In this document: one piece after another, positions 1-5,998 of the stretch
Position numbering within the stretch: the stretch's first letter is position 1
How the letters are laid out: each line of letters begins with the position of its first letter
NCBI GenBank assembly: GCA_016742125.1
Contig: JACVCM010000049.1
Span: 1 to 23,879 of the forward strand
DNA length: 23,879 nt
Direction of reading: 5' to 3'
Source of the DNA: Sphingomonadaceae bacterium
Lineage (GTDB): Bacteria > Pseudomonadota > Alphaproteobacteria > Sphingomonadales > Sphingomonadaceae
Program-made: the position numbers and the translations under genes
Notes under the pieces: model-generated
The model's database searches: none
Seen by the model: only the letters and a program-made list of their open reading frames with translations
Told to the model about the DNA's origin: nothing

Positions 1-68
1 CCGCATGCCCACACGGGAGCCGCAACCGCTGTCGCATAGACGATCCCGCGCAATTTTGGATCTAACAT
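1..68 (-). CDS. 5' end of an unidentified gene, cut by the left edge
   Basis: An ATG reading leftwards at 68-66 opens an uninterrupted frame to the window edge, giving MLDPKLRGIVYATAVAAPVW and three further residues. A Shine-Dalgarno-like GGAGA lies seven bases upstream (minus strand, 79-75), which makes a real start plausible. The alternating small and hydrophobic residues after the first eight could be the beginning of a membrane helix. Only about 23 residues are visible, so no family can be named. It is transcribed in the same direction as the TPR gene at 333-710 but lies beyond that gene's terminator, so it probably has its own promoter. Confidence 0.45.
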   Translation of the reverse strand, partial: MLDPKLRGIVYATAVAAPVWAC

Positions 69-279
69 TATGATTCTCCGCAACAATTATTGGTCGCCCG
101 GTGTCAGGCAGATGCAACGGACCAGCGACGAATCAACATAGCCCCACCCGTTGTCGGACAAGCCGATTAGGGGCTAGCTATGACTGCGCTGTGGTTATCG
201 TATTGCAGTTGGGAGAATGTTATTGGTCAGTTATATGACAGCCGCCCGGACAATTCGTGCCGGGCAGGCGAAACAACAG

Positions 280-302
280 AAAAAGACGGACATTGCTGTC
301 CG
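280..302 (-). terminator. Rho-independent terminator of the secreted TPR gene
   Basis: On the minus strand a 6-bp stem (CGGACA / TGTCCG, arms at 297-302 and 287-292) with a four-base loop is followed at once by TCTTTTTC. It lies about 30 bases beyond the stop codon of the gene at 333-710. Stem, short loop and T-run together are the classic intrinsic terminator pattern, although the stem is short. Confidence 0.6.
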
Positions 303-332
303 CCCTTTCCTATCACAGCATGTTAGCAACTT

Positions 333-710
333 TCAGCGCGCTGCCAGTCCTACCTGGACCGTTGCCAGCGCCTGCCTTGCTGCCAGTTTTGAATTCACGA
401 CGCGCCCATCTGCAAGGACCAGGTCGACCGCATCGCGTTTGCGCGCGGCCCGACGGAACATTTCCCGCGCTTCCGCGAAGCGACCGCTGCGTGCATAGGC
501 CTGTCCGAGGTTCAGCAAGAAGGCAGGATCGTGACGACTGACATGTCCTTGCAGTAGATCGTCGATCGCTTGCTGATTGTCTCCCTCATTCAGCGCGGAA
601 TACCCAATGGCCTTTGCCGGGTAGGCGACTTCGCTCTCGCCGATCTGCTGCGCCTGAGCAGCACCTCCCGAACCCGCAATCAGCACCATGCTGCAAAAAA
701 AAGCTTTCAT
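333..710 (-). CDS. Small secreted TPR-repeat protein
   Basis: This is a 125-residue protein with a clear signal peptide (hydrophobic core at residues 3-17, likely cleavage after the AQA at 18-20). One to two TPR-like helical pairs follow: the stretch 'DPAFLLNLGQAYARSGRFAEAREMFRRA' pattern is seen around residues 60-90. It is therefore probably an exported, periplasmic protein that binds a protein partner; no catalytic motif is visible. The start is taken at the ATG at 710 because AGGAG lies seven bases upstream; a TTG five codons earlier is in frame but would place that AGGAG inside the gene. It is monocistronic, ends in an intrinsic terminator, and is divergent from the LuxR-type gene at 936. 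Its specific role is unknown. Confidence 0.75.
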   Translation of the reverse strand: MKAFFCSMVLIAGSGGAAQAQQIGESEVAYPAKAIGYSALNEGDNQQAIDDLLQGHVSRHDPAFLLNLGQAYARSGRFAEAREMFRRAARKRDAVDLVLADGRVVNSKLAARQALATVQVGLAAR

Positions 711-935
711 GCCAAATCTCCTCAACCCTGGAGAGATTATTACACTTTAATGACATGTGTCGCAACATATTTGTCATAAAACTGTAAAAATAGGTGGGCG
801 AGGTCTGAGCTGGAACACATTCGGTAGGCAAATGTTGGTGCAAACGTGTGCATCTCCGTTGCAGCATTCCTCCGTTCGCCGGTTGCATGTTCGGGGCGCA
901 TGACGCATAATCGGAATGTAAAAAGCAGGTGTGCC

Positions 936-1481
936 ATGTCTCCCAATGAATATCATCATGCTGGACTCAGAGACATCCACAAGGACTGTCTGCGGCTGGT
1001 CGCGCAACATTACAGCTCGAAGGAAATTGCGCGGAAACTTGGCATTTCCAAACATACGGTCGATCAACGCCTGCAGCACGCGACACAAAAACTAGGCGCC
1101 GCTTCGAGGTTCGATGCCGCCAGGAGATTCCATGAGGCCGAAGCCAGATTGGGCCAGCCGATACCATATGATCGGATGACATACGACGCAGCGGATATGT
1201 CGTTCGACACAGCCGGCGCTACACAGAGGGTGTCAGGCGGCGAACAAGACCCGCTACCTGATGGAAATGTTTCCAGGTTACAGGACGCACCCAAAGCTTT
1301 CAGCCTCGGTGATCCTTCCACCCTTGAAGCATTTTTAATCCCCTCGGTCTCAACAGGGAAAGCATCTCCGCCATCACTTGGTCCCAGGGCCAAAGTTCTG
1401 CTGGTTGTTGGTGTGGCCGCAATTTCGCTGCTGGCATTTGGAGCCGCAGTCGCCGCGCTAGAGGTTCTTTCCCGCATCTAA
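936..1481 (+). CDS. LuxR-type HTH protein with a C-terminal membrane anchor
   Basis: This 181-residue protein starts with a LuxR/GerE-type helix-turn-helix at about residues 12-67. The core 'SSKEIARKLGISKHTVDQRLQHATQKLGA' has the family signature of an E-IA-LGIS turn and a recognition helix with TV. There is no receiver or autoinducer-binding domain in front of it. The middle (about 75-150) is low in hydrophobicity and probably disordered. A single hydrophobic helix at about 152-178 (VLLVVGVAAISLLAFGAAVA) predicts an inner-membrane anchor. The start is the ATG at 936 with a purine-rich AGCAGG stretch about eight bases before it; an upstream in-frame ATG at 846 would add 30 residues with no family resemblance. 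The arrangement suggests a membrane-tethered one-component regulator. It heads a same-strand run of five genes. The ligand or signal is unknown. Confidence 0.8.
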   Translation: MSPNEYHHAGLRDIHKDCLRLVAQHYSSKEIARKLGISKHTVDQRLQHATQKLGAASRFDAARRFHEAEARLGQPIPYDRMTYDAADMSFDTAGATQRVSGGEQDPLPDGNVSRLQDAPKAFSLGDPSTLEAFLIPSVSTGKASPPSLGPRAKVLLVVGVAAISLLAFGAAVAALEVLSRI

Positions 1482-1536
1482 ACTGCGGCGTTGTCGCCTG
1501 AATGTGGAAGCACCGCCCGTGCCGAAAGGAATAATC

Positions 1537-1905
1537 ATGCCCAATCGTAGAGCCGATATCTCGACCAAAATTTCCGTCATTCGTGGCGTCGCTGCAAAAT
1601 TGCATGCTGCCGAGGAAGCTATCGATCTCGCCATTGTTGCGCTGTCCGAGTTGAACAGCGAACTGCCCAGCGCACGCATGGAAGCCAAATTGTCAGCCAC
1701 CGTTGGCCAGCCAGCTTTTGAGCTGTCCGCACAGGCACTGCAGTCGTTGATTCAATGCCGACGCCAGACCATCGAGGCGCACGGAGCCCTGGCCGAAACA
1801 CAGCGCGATATGGGCCTTGGTGCATATGCGATGGGTGATGGATGGAAGATCATCCCCCAAGGACAGATCGGTACGCTGGAGCTTGTAAAGGATCAGGCTG
1901 CCTGA
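1537..1905 (+). CDS. Hypothetical small helical protein
   Basis: This 122-residue protein belongs to no family I recognise. The start at ATG 1537 is supported by AAAGGA six bases upstream; an earlier in-frame GTG at 1504 has no comparable site. It is predicted to be mostly alpha-helical, with many Ala, Leu and Glu residues in heptad-like spacing at about residues 12-50 (VAAKLHAAEEAIDLAIVALS), and has no signal peptide or membrane helix. A second helical stretch spans about 60-95. Such proteins often form small oligomers or bind a partner protein. It sits 55 bases after the membrane-anchored LuxR-type gene and 50 bases before a membrane protein, so it is probably co-transcribed with them. No catalytic residues stand out. 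Confidence 0.7.
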   Translation: MPNRRADISTKISVIRGVAAKLHAAEEAIDLAIVALSELNSELPSARMEAKLSATVGQPAFELSAQALQSLIQCRRQTIEAHGALAETQRDMGLGAYAMGDGWKIIPQGQIGTLELVKDQAA

Positions 1906-1955
1906 GTTGAAACGTCACCCTTGACGGAAATGAGCCGAAGTGCTGAGCGGAACAC

Positions 1956-2366
1956 ATGTTATGGGGCATATTGTTCTGGCTGCTGTTCCTCTCGGTTACG
2001 GCTTACGTCCTGATCAAGGGTGACACATTAAAGCGGGCCGCCATCGGCACCATGTTTTTCGGGGTGTCCGCTACCACCATAATTTACGCGTTAGGAAGTC
2101 ACAAATGGCTGCCCCTGAATGTCAGTATCCTGTCGATCGACTCGATTGCCCTGCTCGCCTTCATATGGATTTCGGTTCGCTCCCGTCAGATATGGCCGCT
2201 TCTCCTGGTGGCTTGGCAGCTCGCAGCGGTGACCATCCATGTGGCGAGTCTCTTCGCGGTGAATTTGATGCCGAGAGCCTATGGAATAGGTCAGGGAATC
2301 TGGGCTTATCTGCAGTTCGCGACGATATTCGCGGCTACGGTTCGGGGCCGGCGCAATCCGAAATAG
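1956..2366 (+). CDS. Small four-helix inner-membrane protein
   Basis: This 136-residue protein has four likely membrane helices at about residues 3-20, 29-46, 55-73 and 80-100, with a further hydrophobic segment near 108-128, and a basic C-terminus (RGRRNPK). There is no signal peptide apart from the first helix. I do not recognise the family. The start ATG at 1956 has only a weak purine stretch (GAGCGGA) before it. It lies in a same-strand run between a small helical protein and a RadC-like gene. The RadC frame starts two bases after its stop, or possibly well inside it, so the two are likely translationally coupled. Function unknown; a sensory or anchoring partner of the neighbouring membrane-bound regulators is only an inference. 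Confidence 0.7.
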   Translation: MLWGILFWLLFLSVTAYVLIKGDTLKRAAIGTMFFGVSATTIIYALGSHKWLPLNVSILSIDSIALLAFIWISVRSRQIWPLLLVAWQLAAVTIHVASLFAVNLMPRAYGIGQGIWAYLQFATIFAATVRGRRNPK

Positions 2367-2368
2367 GC

Positions 2369-2962
2369 TTGCTTGCCTCGGCGCTTGGACCGGAAATAGC
2401 AGAAACCGATGTTCTTGCCCTGCTCAACCGCTTTGGCAGCACGGCGAGCTTGCTGGCTGCTCCGACCTGCGAAATTGCGGACATTCTGCGCGACCGCCAA
2501 CGTGCCGATCAGGTAAAGTCGATCCTGCAAATCGCGGCGGAGATCGCCAGACCTGAGCGCATCGAGCACCCGGTCCTCGGCAATTGTGTCGAACTTGTCC
2601 AGTATCTGCAGGCCACGATGGGCGACCATCGTGTCGAGACGTTCAGGATATTGTTCCTCGACACGCATAACAAACTGATTGCCGATGAAACCCTGTGGAG
2701 CGGAACCGTTTCCGAAGTCCAGGTTTATCCAAGGGAAGTGATGCGCAGGGCGCTGGAATTGGACAGTTCGGCATTCATCGCAGCGCACAATCATCCAAGT
2801 GACATTGTCATTCCAAGTCAAGCCGACATCGACATGACCTTAAGGCTGCTCACGGCGTCGATCGCGCTTGGCATCGTGTTTCACGATCATTTCATTGTTT
2901 CAAGCAGCAGTTACCACAGCATGCGCTTCCATAAATCCGTGCACCCTTGGGGCGCGGGATGA
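2369..2962 (+). CDS. RadC/JAB-domain (MPN+) family protein
   Basis: The C-terminal part carries the RadC/JAMM metal motif: 'AAHNHPS' followed ten residues after the second His by the Asp of 'SQADIDMT', the His-x-His-x10-Asp pattern. The usual glycine-containing HPSGD loop reads HPSDI here. An N-terminal helical region (FGSTASLLAAP...) matches the helix-hairpin-helix half of UPF0758 proteins. RadC proteins are named after a disproved repair phenotype; their real activity is unsettled, and JAB domains in general are zinc metallopeptidases. The TTG at 2369 (197 residues) lies two bases after the previous stop. An ATG at 2105 in the same frame has a strong AGGAAG six bases before it but would overlap the membrane-protein gene by 262 bases (285 residues). 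The family is certain; the start is not. Confidence 0.82.
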   Translation: MLASALGPEIAETDVLALLNRFGSTASLLAAPTCEIADILRDRQRADQVKSILQIAAEIARPERIEHPVLGNCVELVQYLQATMGDHRVETFRILFLDTHNKLIADETLWSGTVSEVQVYPREVMRRALELDSSAFIAAHNHPSDIVIPSQADIDMTLRLLTASIALGIVFHDHFIVSSSSYHSMRFHKSVHPWGAG

Positions 2963-2966
2963 GGAT

Positions 2967-4760
2967 ATGAACGATTTCGACAAAAGGCTCTCGATTACCG
3001 GCGAGCCGATGCGCCCCGGCTGGGATGAATTGCTTCGGTCAGAACTCGCCAACATATTGGCGAGCGGGCATTTCGACAAATCGCCTACATTGCAGAAACT
3101 GCTGGTCTATCTGGTCGGCGAAACCATCAAGGGCGGAGAGAAGCTGAAAAGCTATATAGTGGCGGTCGAGGGCCTTGGCAAAGACCCGCAGTTCGACTTG
3201 CATACCGACAGTTATCCACGGGTGCAGGTGATGCGATTGCGCAAGATGCTAGAGGGATATTATGCACGGCACAGCCCGCTGCAGGATCTCTGCATCCATA
3301 TACCGGCGGGTAGCTATGAGGTGAAACTGGCAAGACCGACAACTGCCTATCCTGAAATTTTCAGCCGATTGCTGTCGACCGGCAACAGCGAAGCGGCAGG
3401 AAATGTCCGCACAACTGGACCGGTATCGTTTCGGCCCCAGAAACCTCCATCCGACGAGCCGCCCGAGAAGACGGCGGCAATGCTACCGTCATCGGGGCGC
3501 GGGCCGTTGCTGTGGGTCGTACCGCTATTTTTGATTGTCATTGTTGTCGCGGCATATTTTGCCGGCGCCGAAAGAGTATCAGATAAATACGACCCGGTCG
3601 GCGCCACCTCTTCCGACGCGCCCCTTCTGATCCTTGACCGCCCCACGGCTGCCGCAAACACGGCCGCTCAAGACCTTGCCAATGAAGCTTATGCCAAACT
3701 TGCCGATGGTTTGGGAAGGTCTTGGGCCGTTCGGCTTTCCCTGGCGGACTCGGCGGCAACCGATCCGACATCGACGCCGTCCTACCGATTGTCCACCCAG
3801 GTCGGCCAGTTGCGCGGGCGACAACAGGTTATCTACCTCAGGCTTGTAGATGGTCGAAACTCGGAACTCATCTGGTCCGCGTCAGTCGCACTCGATCCCG
3901 ATAAGTCGTTTGCCGACAATCTGGGTAAAAGCGTGGCTCAGATTGCAGGCCCATTTGGTATCATCGCGCGGCGTGAAACCGGCAAAATCGAAGGTCAGTA
4001 TCGCCGCGGGTACAGTTGCCTTTTGGGCTACATGGACTATCTCAATGCCAGAAGGCCCGAAATGTTGGCGCCGCTGTCGGCCTGTCTCAACCAGCCTGTG
4101 GATGGAGACCGTCTCAATGCTGTTCGGCTGGCATTACTCTCATTCCATATAGTGGCAACTGCCACACGGGAAGATCGCTCTTCAGCTATGGTAAGAGCCT
4201 TGGGGGTCGCCCAACAGGCGATACAGACAGATGGAAAGGAGGCCTATGCCCATTTTGCCATGGCGCGTATCCAGTTTGTCACCAATAACTGCGCCAAGGG
4301 CGTGCTGCATACCGGACATGCAGCGCAGGCCAATCCTTACGATCCTGTGATGCTGGCCGTTCTGGGAAATTTCGCTGCACTATGTGGCGACCCATATGGC
4401 GACGTCCTGCTTGAACGGGCTTTCGACTTTCGATCGCCTGGCGAGTCCTATGCCCGCCTGTCCTTGATTCTTTCGGCTATCAGGAATGGCCAGACCGAAA
4501 GACTTCCGGCGCTATCCACGGAAGCCGAGAATGTCCCCGGCGTAAGCGCCTCATATCATCATCTATGTGAAACGCTGGTGGCTGCCGCGATGGGCGACGT
4601 GGAGAAAGCGCGGAGGGAATGGCGTAAGTTTGATGCCGCCTCGGTCTACCCCGGGGGTTCACCCGACATCATGATGCAGGAAATCGTGCTTTCTCCACAG
4701 ACTCGCAGCAAAGTCATCTCCTACCTCAAGGCAAGAAATGTTCTGCCGATAAAAGAATGA
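2967..4760 (+). CDS. Membrane-spanning regulator-like protein: DNA-binding-like domain, one TM helix, TPR-like repeats
   Basis: This protein has 597 residues from the ATG at 2967, four bases after the RadC stop, with GAGG just before it. Residues about 20-100 match a domain found at the front of many adenylate-cyclase-like and TPR proteins of soil bacteria: 'LANILASGHFDKSPTLQKLLVYLV' followed by 'DSYPRVQVMRLRKMLEGYY'. It is usually described as a winged-helix-like DNA- or effector-binding domain. A proline-rich linker (about 150-178) leads to one membrane helix at 181-200. Residues about 215-335 resemble the TolB-like/FlgO-like domain usual in this architecture, and about 390-580 form TPR-like helical repeats. 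The layout, with the head in the cytoplasm and repeats in the periplasm, is that of a CadC-like transmembrane one-component regulator. No cyclase catalytic domain is present. Targets and signal are unknown. Confidence 0.75.
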   Translation: MNDFDKRLSITGEPMRPGWDELLRSELANILASGHFDKSPTLQKLLVYLVGETIKGGEKLKSYIVAVEGLGKDPQFDLHTDSYPRVQVMRLRKMLEGYYARHSPLQDLCIHIPAGSYEVKLARPTTAYPEIFSRLLSTGNSEAAGNVRTTGPVSFRPQKPPSDEPPEKTAAMLPSSGRGPLLWVVPLFLIVIVVAAYFAGAERVSDKYDPVGATSSDAPLLILDRPTAAANTAAQDLANEAYAKLADGLGRSWAVRLSLADSAATDPTSTPSYRLSTQVGQLRGRQQVIYLRLVDGRNSELIWSASVALDPDKSFADNLGKSVAQIAGPFGIIARRETGKIEGQYRRGYSCLLGYMDYLNARRPEMLAPLSACLNQPVDGDRLNAVRLALLSFHIVATATREDRSSAMVRALGVAQQAIQTDGKEAYAHFAMARIQFVTNNCAKGVLHTGHAAQANPYDPVMLAVLGNFAALCGDPYGDVLLERAFDFRSPGESYARLSLILSAIRNGQTERLPALSTEAENVPGVSASYHHLCETLVAAAMGDVEKARREWRKFDAASVYPGGSPDIMMQEIVLSPQTRSKVISYLKARNVLPIKE

Positions 4761-4764
4761 AGCT

Positions 4765-4815
4765 GTTACGTGGCGTTACAAAGGTAAAAATCTGTTAACC
4801 AAGTAACGGCGTTAC
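4765..4815. repeat. Cluster of GTTAC motifs, including a 13-bp palindrome
   Basis: GTTAC occurs at 4765, 4775 and 4811 on the plus strand and as its complement GTAAC at 4803; a related GTTAACC is at 4794. GGCGTTAC is repeated exactly at 4772-4779 and 4808-4815. GTAACG-G-CGTTAC (4803-4815) is a perfect palindrome around one base. It lies directly after the stop of the transmembrane regulator-like gene. A binding-site cluster is possible; there is no direct evidence for the protein that would bind. Confidence 0.4.
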
Positions 4816-4886
4816 GCATAGATTTTGGGCGCCACCCTGCCAACAAATACCACATATAGTTATTTTTCGAATGCAACGGTATTAAA

Positions 4887-4903
4887 CTGCCGTCAGACGG
4901 CAG
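4887..4903. repeat. 17-base dyad, stem-loop or operator
   Basis: CTGCCGTC-A-GACGGCAG is a perfect inverted repeat with 8-base arms around a single A. As RNA it would form a stem of seven pairs with a three-base loop. It has no T-run on either side, so it is not an intrinsic terminator. It could be an operator for the PilZ gene or a leader hairpin. Confidence 0.5.
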
Positions 4904-4980
4904 AACCGTCCACATTCCGTCACATGGAAGCGCTGTTTGCCTCTGCCCCGCCTGTACTGGTCCTACGCGGAAGCTTATCG

Positions 4981-5043
4981 GGCGCAGTTGCTTTCCCATC
5001 TGCGCCGGGGTCTCTCCCACACCCACAGGCTCCGGCGCAGATG
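4981..5043. repeat. Long inverted repeat with two mutually exclusive pairings
   Basis: CATCTGCGCCGG (4997-5008) and CCGGCGCAGATG (5032-5043) are perfect 12-base complements. The stem can be lengthened inwards by five further pairs, two of them G-U, leaving a 13-base loop. The segment CTGCGCC (5000-5006) can instead pair with GGCGCAG at 4981-4987, giving an alternative 7-bp hairpin, and a third GGCGCAG lies at 5059-5065. Neither strand has a T-run after the stem. A structured 5' leader of the PilZ gene at 5188, a small RNA, or a REP-like dispersed element would each fit. Confidence 0.5.
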
Positions 5044-5187
5044 AATCTTCGAAAAAAGGGCGCAGCCCGACCGGCGGATAACGCAGCTGTTTTCCGTCGA
5101 TCAAAAATTCCGTCCCTCTGCCGTATTGTGTGGAGAGCAAAGAAAATGTCCCGCCATCGGGCTGCCCCAGATGAAGGCTGATTGAAC

Positions 5188-5844
5188 ATGTTCGAAAAGA
5201 ATTTTATACCTGCCGGTCACGGGTTAACGGATGCAGCCGACACGGACCACGCAAGCGAGGTGGAGCGCATCGATGAAAGACGCGGCAGTCAGCGCCATCG
5301 TGCCGTCATGCGGGCCGCCCGGCTATCGAGTTGCGTTCACCGCGTCGAGACTATGGGACTGGTGCGCAACATTTCCGAAAGCGGCATGCTTGTCGAAAGC
5401 CCTGTGTCATTTGCAAATGGCGAGAAAGTCGCCATTTCGTTGATGGACGGTGACCGGATCGAGGGGGAAATAGTATGGCAACGGGACAATTCGTTCGGGA
5501 TCCGCTTCGGTCGCTGGATATCTGTCGATTCCGCTTTGGCCCGAACGCAATCGGGGAAAGGATCGAAACCGCGGGCGCCCAGGTTGACGCTTCAACTTCC
5601 AGTCCTTGTCAGAACGGGATCCTTGCTGGCGGACGGTCAGATTTGTGATATTTCACAACGGGGCGCCAAAATTCGCTTCAATCAATATCTCCCCATCGAC
5701 TGCCGGGTGCAAATCAGTCACGGCAATCTGCGTCCCATAACGGGCAGCGTGAAATGGCAGGTCGGTAATTTGATCGGTCTTGAATTCTACCGTACGCTGG
5801 GCGTCGATGAGCTGGCAGGCTGGACGCAGAATAAAATGGCCTGA
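5188..5844 (+). CDS. Tandem PilZ-domain protein (c-di-GMP receptor candidate)
   Basis: This 218-residue soluble protein has two PilZ beta-barrel domains. The first (about 30-115) keeps the c-di-GMP-binding signature: RxxxR at 32-36 (RGSQR) and NxSxxG at 61-66 (NISESG). The second (about 127-215) keeps DxSxxG at 154-159 (DISQRG), but the arginine pair is spaced RAPR (129-132) instead of RxxxR, so it is probably degenerate and structural. Binding of c-di-GMP by the first domain follows from family knowledge; the output partner is unknown. The ATG at 5188 has AAGG about eleven bases upstream; a TTG at 5182 in the same frame is closer to that site and would add two residues. It stands alone, between a structured non-coding interval and the beta-glucan locus. 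Confidence 0.85.
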   Translation: MFEKNFIPAGHGLTDAADTDHASEVERIDERRGSQRHRAVMRAARLSSCVHRVETMGLVRNISESGMLVESPVSFANGEKVAISLMDGDRIEGEIVWQRDNSFGIRFGRWISVDSALARTQSGKGSKPRAPRLTLQLPVLVRTGSLLADGQICDISQRGAKIRFNQYLPIDCRVQISHGNLRPITGSVKWQVGNLIGLEFYRTLGVDELAGWTQNKMA

Positions 5845-5959
5845 ATGTACGGCCTTCAGGGCGCAGAAATGTCTAACGCCGGCAGACCATCCGCTGTCTG
5901 CTAAATTCCGTCCGTCCGAAACTAATGGCTTGATTTTAGTCATAGTCCATGCGACCGAT

Positions 5960-5979
5960 AATTGAGAACGTTCTCAATT
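5960..5979. promoter_or_regulatory. Perfect 20-bp palindromic LacI-type operator before the GH3 gene
   Basis: AATTGAGAACGTTCTCAATT is a perfect palindrome with a central CG step, the hallmark of LacI-family operators. It lies 20 bases before the GH3 start, overlapping a -10-like GATAAT at 5957-5962. Related sites lie at 16362-16381 (17 of 20 identical) and 16384-16403 (14 of 20). The likely binder is the LacI-family protein at 10934-11995, released by a glucan-derived sugar. Confidence 0.8.
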
Positions 5980-5998
5980 TGGAGAGGTCGAGCGTTTC

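Larger units (their letters stand above)
4761..5187. other. 427-base non-coding interval rich in inverted repeats
   Basis: No convincing gene is seen here. Frames of 89-124 residues are open on both strands but lack good ribosome sites and protein-like composition. The interval contains, in order, the GTTAC cluster (4765-4815), a 17-base dyad (4887-4903) and a long hairpin (4997-5043) with an alternative partner at 4981-4987. A promoter and leader for the PilZ gene must lie in it unless that gene is read through from upstream. Confidence 0.6.

Noticed and set aside
244..265. GCCCGG / CCGGGC inverted repeat with a 10-base loop near the left edge
   Set aside because: It lies beyond the TPR terminator, has no T-run and no neighbouring gene start. 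A 6-bp GC repeat is expected by chance in GC-rich DNA.
4766..5140. 124-codon minus-strand and 118-codon plus-strand frames in the non-coding interval
   Set aside because: No good ribosome site, no recognisable domain, and they run through the strong inverted repeats. They may be real small genes but I could not support either.
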